Assembly (NCBI GenBank): GCA_019693395.1
Contig: JAAMXP010000037.1
Span: 13,686 to 77,685 of the forward strand
From: Ettlia oleoabundans
Lineage: Eukaryota; Chlorophyta; Chlorophyceae; Chlamydomonadales
Reading direction: 5' to 3'
Length of the DNA: 64,000 nt
The notes under the pieces were generated by a model. It made no database searches, was not told where the DNA came from, and worked only from the letters and a program-made list of their open reading frames with translations. The translations under genes were made by a program, and so were the position numbers. Of the stretch, positions 11,854-21,978 are shown piece by piece. Position 1 is the stretch's first letter, and each line of letters starts with the position of its first letter.

Positions 11854-14800
11854 TCATGCCTTTGCTGTGGCGGCAGCAGCAGCAGTAGGCTGCGTGACCC
11901 AGTCACCCTCCAGCCGCTGCATCACAGGCTGTGGCTGCGGCGTGGCGTGCCCCTCCCTGAGCTTCCCCCACTCCGTATCTGCCCAAGTCAGCGCCTCAAA
12001 CTGCTCCGGCGTGAAGCCCAGCTGCTGGTAAATGCGCGCCGACAGGGAGGGTGTGACTGGGGACAGCATCACCGCCACCACACGTACCGCCTCCAGTACC
12101 GCCGCGAGCACCGCTGCCGCCTCCGCCTTCTGCTCCTCATCGCCTTTTTTGAAGGCTGTCCAGGGTGCGGTCTCCTCCAGATATTGGTTGCCCCTCCCGC
12201 TGATGCTGAGAGCTGCCTCGCAAGCCTGGTCAAAGCGCAGGCGGTGGAAGCCATCAGCCACAGCTGGCACCCGCTCCGCCGCCAGAGCGCGCAGCGGGTG
12301 GTCTGCCGGGATGGTCGCCGTATCCAGCGGGAGTGTGCCGCCGCAGTTCTTCTTCAACAAGTTAAGCGTACGATTCAACAGGTTGCCCACATCGTTTGCC
12401 AGGTTGGCATTCACAATGTTGCGGAACCGCTCCTCACTGAAATCGCCATCCTGCAGGAGAAGGAGTTGATTGCAAGTAAGGCTGCATGCCAGCAATGGAG
12501 GCGCTCAAGANNNNNNNNNNNNNNNNNNNNNNNNNNNNNNNNNNNNNNNNNNNNNNNNNNNNNNNNNNNNNNNNNNNNNNNNNNNNNNNNATCAACCGCA
12601 CTTTTGTTGGACCAAAGAATCAGGCATGGAAATTGATCAGTCGTTGCCTTGCTCCTCAAGTTCCGAACCCTAACAATGGATGCCCTGTGCGCGGTCCTGA
12701 CCCCCATGCAGAATCCCAACGGATGACCCTCCCATAGGGAGATCAACACATGCTCCCAAAATAGCACTTGCGTGTGCGCACCTGGCCAAACACAATCTCT
12801 CGCAAGAAGTAGTAGCGCACAGCATCCGCCCCGTATGCCGCCACAAGCGAGCGCGGCTCCAGCACATTGCCCAGGCTCTTGCCCATCTTCAGCCCGTCCT
12901 TTGTGAGGAAGCCGTGTCCGTAGACGCGTTCAGGCGGCGGCAGCCCCGCTGACATCAGCATGGCGGGCCAGTAGACGGCGTGGAAGCGCAGGATGTCCTT
13001 GCCAATGATGTGCAGGCTGGCGGGCCACCCAGCAGCAGCTAATGACTCAGGAGAGGCATCAGCATCTCCTCCCTCTGGCAGCAGGCCTGCGGGACAGCGG
13101 TGCAGCTACACGCAGTGAGGGGCAGTGGCTGTCGGGTTGGCCCCGTTGACAACAGCCTTGTGTGGGAGGTGGGCACCTGCAGCACATGTCACGGGCCTGA
13201 ACCTGCACCTGCTGCCACATCCATGCACGCTGCACATGCAGCCTGCTGTGCCCTGCCAGGATGCCATCCATATCAACCCCACACATGCTGCTGCCACGCC
13301 CCCACAAACACCACACCTACGCACCCGAGAGGTATCCATTAAGTGCGTCGAACCATACATACACGGTTTGCTTGGGGTCTCGTGGGATTGGGATGCCCCA
13401 CTCCACTGCTGCACGTGAGATGGAGAAGTCGCGGACCCCGCTCTTCACCCACCCCAGCACCTCGTTCCGCCGCGACTCGGGCTGCACAAAGTCTGAACGC
13501 CAGCACAACAGAGCAAGGCTGTTGGGGGCAGGTGGTTTGTGTTTGCTGTTGTGCAGAGACTGCATGTGCGGCAAAGCAGGCAGCAAAGCAGGGCAGCTCT
13601 TTGCTCCACACAAGGCCAGGGCTGCAAAGAGCACAGGGCTGTGTTGTTGCCTGGCTACAGGGTCCGGCTCAATCCCCAGCAGCACAAATGCAAGTTCAAA
13701 GACGCCAACCCGGGTGGATAGATTGGGAGCAGCAGCACATACCCGGGCTGCTGCAGAGCTCCTCCAGCTGCGCCTGGTACTTGGAGAGGGCAAAGAAATA
13801 GTTCTCCTCCTTGCGATTCACACAGGGCTTGCGGTGGATGGGGCACTTCTTTTCTACACATTTGAAAAGCGGTGGAAGGGCAGCAAGGTCTGAGATGCAT
13901 ACGAGAAGGCGGGCGGGCAGGCAGGCAGGCAGCTGGCTTGCATTCCTCACTACCCGCTGCCCACACTGCCTTCTGTTTGCAACCAAGAAGCGCAATGATC
14001 GTCTTCTCCAGCACTTCCGCATGTTTCAGCCTGCCACCAGCAAAGCGCTCCTTGGTGGCACCAGTAGCTTTCCAAGCCAGCCATCCACCACCCAGGCACC
14101 ACCTCACCTACTGAGTCACTGCCCTGCACCCCTCAACCCATGCTGCTTCCCAACGCCATCTGCCATTGCCACCCAACGGCCCAGCCCTCCAGCCACCCAC
14201 CGCCATCCATGTCGGCCTCATCCTTGTACTCCTCGCAGTCCACGCAGTACCAGCCCTCATAGTTGGCCTTGTAGATGTCGCCACGCTGCCACACGCGCTC
14301 CAGCACAGCGCCAACAAGCGCCTCATGCCGCGCGTCGGTGGTGCGAATGAAGCTGTCATATCCAATATCCAGCTGCATAGATGATGATGCCGGGCATAGG
14401 AATGACACCGATTAAACAACAGCCCAGCCTAGCCCTCCTTCCTTTGAGACGGTAGACAGCTGTGCTCAATTTGAGCCCCATCAAGTCGACTCGCCGGCTC
14501 ACCTCCCCCCAGAGCTGCTTGTAGCTGGCCACGATGTCGTCGCAATGCTCCTTGGGTGCCATGTCGCGGGCAGCCGCCGCCAGCGCAATCTTCTCGCCAT
14601 GCTCATCTGTGCCAGTAATGAAAGTGACCCGGCGGCCTTGCAGGCGCTGGAATCGTGCCAATGCGTCGGCAGCAATGGTGGGGTACGCACTGCCCATGTG
14701 TGGAGCTACAGGGGAAGTGCGTGCAAAAGGTGGCGTGAGGGGGAGTTAAGCGTAGGGCGTGGTAAGCGTGAAGCCAAACAAACTCAATTTAACTGGTTCC

Positions 14801-15136
14801 AGTACCAGCATCCACCGTCACAAACCTACACAGCACAACCCAGACTCTAAGAGACTGTCAAAAAGCACTCTTGCATTCCCACCCGGCTGCCGCCCGCCGC
14901 GCACCAGCGTTAACATAGTAAAGCGGCGTTGTGACGGTGAAGTGCTGGCTCGCGCCTTTTCCATTGGCTTGATCGCTGCCTGCGGAGGCTCGGGGAGTGC
15001 AATGCGCTAGCTTGGCGCGGCCTGAAGCGCAGGGCGTCTGCCGAGCTGCCGGTAGGACCAGCCGCATGCGGCCTGCCGTGGCTCTCAAGGACCACATGGT
15101 GCTAGGTGCATGAACCGCCGTTGCCATCCGGTCCAA
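11854..15136 (-). CDS. OVA1: Organellar methionyl-tRNA synthetase
   Basis: It charges tRNA-Met with methionine. The similarity is to the plant organelle enzyme OVA1 rather than the cytosolic form. Exons (high to low): 15136-14905, 14705-14503, 14372-14201, 13853-13743, 13492-13325, 13086-12782, 12450-11854, giving 595 residues with consistent phases. The first 60 or so residues are Arg/Ala/Ser-rich and lack acidic residues after the start, like a transit peptide. The class I signature PHMGSAY opens exon 2. A zinc-knuckle-like region CVDC ... CPIH..PC spans exons 3-4. The second signature is KMGKS (12875-12889), a variant of KMSKS that is normal in plant organelle MetRS. The anticodon-binding helical domain fills the last exon ([23 protein letters not shown]). 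No C-terminal tRNA-binding EMAP-type extension is present. The N gap falls in the last intron and does not interrupt coding sequence. The divergent neighbour starts about 490 bases away. Confidence 0.95.
12511..12590. other. Assembly gap (80 N)
   Basis: An unbroken run of N lies inside the last intron of the methionyl-tRNA synthetase gene, so true intron length is unknown. Conceptual frames that run through it are meaningless. Confidence 0.99.
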
Positions 15137-15627
15137 AGGCAGCAGCGGCCGTGTCAGAAGGCGAGCGCAAGTCGCCTAAAACTGTCAATCAATTGATAAA
15201 ATGCGTACAATCTGATAAATCAAATGGCGATCGCCATGTTGGGTGGGCGAGGAGTATGGACAGCATCCTAGCTGGCGCGCCATACGGAGGCGGTTGTGAG
15301 CCTCGGGAAAAGGTGGGCGCTTATCGGCGCGTGATTCACACGTCTGAGTCACTTTCACATAATTTACTATAGCCGTTCTCACTCTTCCCTTGCACATTCT
15401 GTTGCCCGTCACATGCCCGCCTCTTAAACGATGAACCCTGGGGCCTCTAGGGATTGAAACAGCTGTTGACACATAAACATTGATTCCATTGGGCCCCACC
15501 GGGCCTGTTTGAGATGAGGCGTCCCAGCCATCTCGCCAAACCACTCCTTCCCGACCACCCGCCCCTCCTCAGTCGGAAGCCCAATGGCGAAAGAACCGTC
15601 TATGTGTCGCCAGGGTTACCGCCCGCC
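15137..15627. promoter_or_regulatory. Divergent promoter region between methionyl-tRNA synthetase and aurora-like kinase
   Basis: The 491 bases separate two start codons facing away from each other, so both promoters must lie here or overlap the 5' UTRs. The part near the synthetase is AT-rich (15180-15225) and contains the palindromes ATCAATTGAT (15188-15197) and ATGGCGATCGCCAT (15224-15237). An ACTATAG stretch at about 15367 could act as a TATA-like element for the kinase. Function is inferred from position. Confidence 0.5.
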
Positions 15628-18600
15628 ATGGAGCGGCCAGGGGGCCAGTGGTAAGCAGCCGCCCCGCGAGGCGCCGGCGCCCGTTTGTTAAATGGGAGAC
15701 AAGTTGGGGAGAGGGGCACCTCCTCTAACGGCATCTCTGGATGTCATATGCTACAACACATCAAATCAACTCAGTGGCCAAGAACTTCTGCAATGCACCG
15801 CAATAAGCCTGCCTCATGCCAACGTCTGTCATGGCGAGCGGCAACCGCCCGTTCAGCAAGTGTCCCTCCCTTTGTTGCAGGTCCTTGTCCGACTTCCAGC
15901 TAAACAAGCAGCTGTACAAGGGAAAGGCCTCCACACTATACAAGGCCACAGAAAAGGTGTCGGCGCAGGTGGTTGCACTGAAAACCTACAGCAAGCGGCG
16001 GCTCAGCGACCTGAACTGGTATCAGGTGGAGCGCGAGATACGGCTGCACGGGCAGCTGCGCCACCCAAACATTATCCAGCTGCATGCCGCCTTCGAGGAT
16101 GACACACATGTCTTCATGGTCTGCGAATTTGCAAAGGGTGGGTGTAAGCCTGCATGCATCAGAAGTGCGCCCCTCGCGCTGCCGCCGCTCCGCATGCGCA
16201 GCCTGCCCCCTTCGCCTGTCGCTGAGCGCATTCCAGGGTCAATGCGCACACTCTGCCGCATGTCCAGCCCTGCCTGTTATAGCCTCCTTGCGCAAGCCTG
16301 ACCAGCAGCCTGCTGCCTGCCTTCCCCATGTGGCACCATGGCACCTTGCCCTATGCAGGGGGTGACCTGTATGCGGACCTGAAGCAGGCGGGGGGCAAGT
16401 TGAAGGAGGCGGTTGTGGCTGGGGAGGTGCTGCCGCCCTTCATTGATGCGCTGGCCTACATGCACGCACGCTCGATCATACATAGAGACATCAAGCCGGA
16501 AAACATCCTGCTGGCCGCCGACCGAACGGTCAAGGTTGCGGATTTCGGGCTGAGCATCAACTGGGGGGAGGAGCGGCCGGTGACACGGGCGGGCACACTC
16601 GACTACATGAGCCCAGAGGTTCTGCTGTGCCCGGAGAAGAACAAACCTGAGGAAAACAAGGTAGGGAAATAAATGACTTGGGTTGAATGGTGAGATTGGG
16701 AGTGGGGCGTTAGGTTCCAGCAGGGAGGGCAGGGCTGTTGTCTCAATGGTTGGCTGGTGGCTGCGTGCAGTAGGGCTGCGTTGGTGACCAGCATTCATGA
16801 CGCCTAGGTGGCAGATGGCAAAGGGGTGCTAGTTGGGCATCCTGCAATGACTGGGCATTGCACAAGATGGTCGCGGCCTGCAGCGCTGACATTAAACCTT
16901 GCTGCTTGTGTTGATGTGTGCTACTGGTTGTCGTGGGATGCAGGAGCGTCTTGAGCTTGGTTACAGCGATTCTGTGGATGTGTGGGCGGTGGGCATCCTT
17001 GCATACGAGCTGCTGGTGGGGAAGCCGCCTTTTGAGCGTGAGAGCCGGGAGGAGACGTACCAGCACATCTCAAAACAGGACCCCGTACTGCCTGAGGCGC
17101 TGTCTGCAGCGGCACGAGATTTCATACTTACCGCACTGGCAAAGGTTAGTGGCGCGAGGGGGAGCAGCATGGTGGTGGCAACGCAGCTGGCAATTGGCTG
17201 CCACTGGGGGGATTGAAGGTGGGCGGGGCAGGCTTTGATGCTGGCAGGAACGGGCCCACGCTGTGATGGGGCGAATGTATCACTGAGCCTGCACCTTACA
17301 ACCTGCCTCACCTTTGCTGTGACACACCACATGCCTTGTTCCACCTCCACACTCCCCAACCTCCACGTCCCTGCAGAACCCCCGCAAGCGGCCCAGCATG
17401 TCGGATCTTCTTTGCCACCCTTGGATACAGCAGCACGGCAGCATCACCTCAGCAGCCTCCCCCATGCGCACCTCTGAGTTCCACCTGCCCCTGCAGCCGC
17501 TGCCCTCTCCCTACCAGGATCAGGCCCGTCGCTCCCTGCACGGCGCCAAGAGCGTGCGCGACTTCTCTACCCTGCTCTCTGCCCCCTCTCTGTCCACCAC
17601 CCTGCACCCCACTCTCAGCCTGGCAGCCTCTCTGCTGCCCACTGCCTCCATGGCAGCAGCGGATTTTGCTGCTGCATTGCGGCCCACCACCACCCACACC
17701 CGCCTGGGCGCAACAGCCACGGGCACCGACAGCCCTGCCATGTCTGCTCTGTCTTCTTCAGCACTTGATGGCATGGCAGGAGTTCTGCCGCCGCCTGGTT
17801 TCCCAGATACCATTGCCGAGGGTAGCTGCAGTGAGGAGCTTGCACAGGACGAGGACGAGGACGAGGAGCAGCAGGCAACAGAAACTTCAAAAACAGCTGC
17901 CGTGCAGCAGCACGTGCCTGCAGCTACTGCGGAGTCAGTGCGCGATACCAGCTTTGTTAGTGCACTGTCCAGCCCCAGTGCCGGCGTAGGTGAGAGCACA
18001 GGCAGCATGTGAATTCATGCCTACCCTGATGCTCGTGTCCCATCACCTATGGCCACATGGCCATGCAATCCTGCAAACCGACCTGCCTGCTGCACCAACC
18101 TTGGATCACACACCGTATACCTGCCTCCCGGCCTTCCTGCAGAGTCCAGCGGCCCCAGCTTATCCCTCACCCACAACGCCGCCTCCACTGCCGCTGCTGG
18201 CACCAAGCTGCACGCTTCCCACAGCCCGCACACCTCCTCCTCACCGGCACCTGTGGAGCACAGCGCCTTTCTGGTGGGGCTGGCTGCATGGCTTGAGTCT
18301 CCGCCATATGATATACTTGCATTGTGTCTTTCCAAATTGAAATCAGTGTTGGAAGGCTTGTTAAATGTGCTGGGAAGGTAAGAGCTGGTACTCTACGCCT
18401 TGCAGGAGTTGTACAAGAGCATGGCGCCTGCGCCGGGTGGGGCGGAGCGGAGCGCCGCAGCGCACACACCGCGTGCTCCTCCCTTGGGCCGCAAGGTTAG
18501 CAGCAACCCGCCAAGCACACCCACCTCCCGCAGCAGCAACAAAACAGTCGTGGATGCAGGTCTGCCACTCTTACAGCATCAGCAGCATCAGCAGCAGCAG

Positions 18601-20557
18601 CAGCAGCAGGGCGGTGCTTCAGCACCCCAGGCTGCGGCAATGGCCAAGCTTCCCTCGCTACGCATGGCAACAGCGCTTCAGTCTGCACCTGCAGAGGAGG
18701 TGGTGCAGTCAGCGCCGGAGGCGGGCGCAGCTCTGCATGCTGTAGCACAGCAGGCTGCGGGGGTGGCGGCAGTGCAGCAAGTGGATGGTGAGGCTGGTGA
18801 TGCAGCCAGCAATAGCAGTGTGAGGGTGGATGCAGGCCAGGAGGAGCATGCGGTGTTGGCCTCCATTCCTGAGCAGGTCAGCGGTGAGGCGGAGGTAGAC
18901 AACCAGGCAGACGCGGTAGGGCAAGCCGCAGTTGTGGAAACTGGCCCGTCACAGGTGCAGCAACAGCAGCTGCAGCAGCCTTCTAGTGCAGTGGTGGAAA
19001 CGGTTGATAAGTCCGCTAATGCAGCTGTTGACACCAGTGAGGCGGTTTCGCCCAAGATCCGAGCTGTGCAGTGGCAGCCTGCCGCCACGCCGGGCAGCGC
19101 CAAGACCGGCCCAGTTGCGGAGAGTCGGCAGCGGCAGCCTAGCCTTGAGCCTGAGAACTCCATGCGATCAGCCCACCTGACTGCGGTAGATCGCATGCGG
19201 GAGGCAGAGCAGAAGCATGTGGAGAAGTTGAGGCGCAATTCCACCGCCCGCACATCCATAGCCGCGTCCAGCGCATCAGCAGGGCCCAAGCAACAGCAGC
19301 AGCAGCCGCAGCGCCAGCCGGTCAGCTACGGCGCCGGCATAGCGCGCTCAGCCACCTCCCTGCTGAACAAGCTGCTGGGCAGGAAGCAGAGCAAGGCAGC
19401 CGCTCCTGGCTCCACCGGGGTGCTGGGTGCTGCTGCTGCTGCTGGTGCAGCAGGGTCCAAGGGGTTGGACCGCTCTGTCAGCTTGGGCACTGCTGCTGGC
19501 CCCAGCAAGTCTGTTGCCAGCAGATACCGCATGTCAGCCCCTGCTGTGCACATCAGCGTGAGGGCCGGGGGGGGCAACGCCGCCCCGCCCGACAGCGTGC
19601 AGCAGCAGCACACGGAGCTTCCCCGCAGCTTGCTCCGCAGGGGCCCGCAGGGACCAGGCAAGGGACCCGGCAGCGGCGCTTCTGCTTGTCTGACAGCTGG
19701 CACCAACCAGCCACGCAGCCCCACCGCCCGGCGGCCTGTGCCAGGCAGGGCTGTGCCTGTGCCCACGGGGCCTGCAGCAGAGGATTGCGCCCTGCCAGCC
19801 ATTAGCCAGGGTGGTGGTGCTGAAGCAGCGGGTGTGGAGCAGAGCAGCAACAGCAAGTCGGTGCGTTTTGCACCGCTGGAGCGCTCCGGGCCACTCAGCC
19901 GCCTGGATGGGCAGGTGCGTTGGGTTGACATCATACCCATGGGTGCATTTCCCACAGCAACGTTGAGGGAGGACACAAATCGTGGATTCTCCTCCATGCG
20001 TGACAGGAATTGCTGCCACATACTGCTGAGCCTGCTTTGCCTGGCTGTTGTGAGTGCTGCAGGATGACGGTGACCTCATCCCCGCGTTCCACTCTCAGTC
20101 GCCTTCAGCTAGCTACACCAGCGCCACCAGCAGCTTACCCAGCCTCACATCCAACTTAACCCCCATCACCAGCCGCAAGAGCAGCCTGAGCCCGCCCATC
20201 AGCCGCAAGGGAAGCCACGTGTCGGCGTTGTCCAGCAGGGGCTCCGTCAGTCGAACAGCTGGCACTGTGGGTCGCTATGCCCATGTCAAGTCGCGGTACA
20301 ACAAAGTGCTGTCTATGCCAGGCGACACCAGTGGAGGTGCAAGCAGGCCTTCTGCCATGCAGCGGGAAGGTTCCAGCAATGGTGCGGGCGACACGGATGC
20401 GGTGCAGCGGTCGGCGGCATCTTGGAGCGCTGGTGCCGGCAGGAGGGCAGGTGCCGGTCAGCGCAAGTCGTTGGCTAGCACTGCGCGGTTAAGTATGTAC
20501 CGGCAGTTGAAGGATGCTGGAGAACGATCAGGCCATGCACATGACAGCCAGGCCTAG
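15628..20557 (+). CDS. CALK: Aurora-like protein kinase, CALK type, with long low-complexity tail
   Basis: Proposed exons: 15628-15650, 15881-16137, 16359-16660, 16944-17144, 17377-17989, 18143-18273, 18406-19914, 20063-20557; total 3531 bases, 1176 residues, all phases matching. I chose the 23-base first exon because ATG 15628 has a strong context (CCGCCATGG), a GTAAGC donor follows, and its phase joins exactly to SLSDFQLNK. The kinase domain covers about residues 8-270: gly loop YKGKAST, VVALK lysine, ERE glutamate in helix C, catalytic loop HRDIKPEN (16481-16504), DFG (16541-16549), activation segment RPVTRAGTLDYMSPE, and DVWAVGILAYELLVG. All catalytic residues are present. It resembles the Chlamydomonas CALK kinase, which acts in flagellar disassembly, more than canonical aurora A/B. 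The tail of about 800 residues is rich in Ser, Ala and Gln with a poly-Gln run, an RVxF-like motif and several RKxS sites. Confidence 0.88.
18574..18609 (+). repeat. CAG/CAT repeat coding for a Gln/His tract
   Basis: CAG codons broken by two CAT codons encode QHQQHQQQQQQQ in the tail of the aurora-like kinase. Confidence 0.9.
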
Positions 20558-20632
20558 CTGTGCCTGTAGGGCTACAGCAGCAGCGCCATCAAGCCGGCTT
20601 CAACCCCTACCCCAGCAGATAGTTCACGCACT

Positions 20633-20637
20633 TGTAA
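20633..20637 (+). terminator. TGTAA polyadenylation signal of the kinase gene
   Basis: TGTAA is the usual poly(A) signal of chlorophyte algae. This copy lies about 76 bases after the kinase stop codon. Confidence 0.55.
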
Positions 20638-20813
20638 ACATTATGTATCGTTGTGATTTGAAAAGTGAATTTAGGGTGCTTCTGCTAATTATTCAGGGCC
20701 AATGTTGCGCCCGGGTGCCTCTGATATCTTGGACCAAGTATTCGTTAGAAATATGCTTCGATAGCTAATAGCTGTTGAGTTTTGAGCAGGCATTTTGTAG
20801 CAGTTGCTTACCT

Positions 20814-20818
20814 TGTAA
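20814..20818 (+). terminator. Second TGTAA polyadenylation signal
   Basis: A second TGTAA lies about 257 bases after the kinase stop. It may be the main or an alternative cleavage signal; position alone does not decide. Confidence 0.4.
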
Positions 20819-21254
20819 CATGAAATCCTATTAACAGCACATTGCTCAGCACAGGCGGGTGCCATTGCTTCCCCTTGTGACAACTCCCTCACGCCCGGTT
20901 TGTTGTGTGTTACTCCAGAAGACACAACAGTCAGTGCAGCTATGTTGAAGGCCACTGGCCACAAGTTCTAGCAACAAAGGAAGCACGAAAGGTTGGAATG
21001 CATAGGTCATGCACAGAAGGAAGTGAACGGAAGAATCAATCACATCAATATATGTGGATGGGAGTATGCACAAGTGGAAAGTGTTGTGTGGGTTAATGTC
21101 CTGTGAGATGCACCAAAGCATTGCGGCGGGCTGTCAATCCCTCGCCCAGCCCAGCAGCATCGGCCCCCCGACCTCTGCTGCTGGCTGCTGGTGCTACAGG
21201 TGGCTGCCACGCTGCTGGTGCGTGCTCCCATGCTCTTGCTACGCTTCTGACGCC

Positions 21255-21978
21255 TCACTTGGTTGCCGCCTGCGGCGACTGTGGCGACGATGGCGGTGGC
21301 GGCAGGGTGAGCACCGCCCCAGTGCACGATGTGTCTGTTGGGTCCACATATGGCTGAGACAAGATGGTGAGGTCAGCCAGGTCTGCCCCTGCAAACCGGG
21401 CCAGCCTTGCATCCACCGCCTCCTCGTCGCCGCCCTCGCCCCGCCCCTTCTGCAGCAGGCGGCTCAGCTTCATGACCATGCGCTCGTAGATGGCGCGTGA
21501 GGCGCAGCGCATGCCCTTGTGCTTCTGCACCGGCCACACGCCCATGAGCCACAGGTTGTAGCGGTGCACGTGGGTGATGGAGATCTTGAAGCTCTCGCTG
21601 TCACCTGCAGGGAGAGGGAGGGTGGGTGAGTGGGTGCTCATGGTGACTGGTCATTTGAAATTGTTGCAATTGTTGGCTCTGGCATTGGGTGGTTGGTACT
21701 GTTAGACAATCGGTTGTTTGTGTGTTAGGTGAGTGAGGGCAGGCAGGGTGTGCACATGAATGCAAGGTGAGCCAGGCAGCTCCCACTACACCCTGCTTGT
21801 TGGTGCTGTCATCAGGTGGCACAGCCTGCAAACGCACCCGACAAGTTTTGGATCTCTGCTATGGGCAGCAGCCACTTGGCTCTGTACATTGAGTGGTGGC
21901 GCATGTGGCGGGCGCGCAGGTAGGCCAAGTGTTGGTCAGTGATGAGCACCACGCGGGTGCTGCGCACATTGATCACGT
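21255..21978 (-). other. VPS13: C-terminal PH-like domain
   Basis: The last two exons encode VINVRSTRVVLITDQHLAYLR and AKWLLPIAEIQNLSG, the fold-defining strands of the VPS13 PH-like end, then SFKISITHVHRYNLW and a terminal helix AIYERMVMKLSRLLQ. The protein ends in a Ser/Pro-rich tail. The stop is at 21255-21257. Confidence 0.7.

Larger units (their letters stand above)
20558..21254. other. Convergent intergenic region (3' ends of kinase and VPS13 genes)
   Basis: The 697 bases hold the 3' UTRs of two converging genes. They are less GC-rich than the coding sequence around them. Beyond polyadenylation signals for the kinase I see no gene, tRNA or repeat. Confidence 0.5.

Noticed and set aside
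15226..15235. GGCGATCGCC as a cyanobacterial HIP1-type repeat
   Set aside because: Only a single copy was noticed; it is better described as part of a 14-base promoter palindrome.
15816..15880. Kinase start at ATG 15816 or 15831
   Set aside because: These would place an unusual Cys-rich stretch before the kinase domain, while a polypyrimidine tract and AG at 15879-15880 and a phase-matched upstream exon point to splicing.
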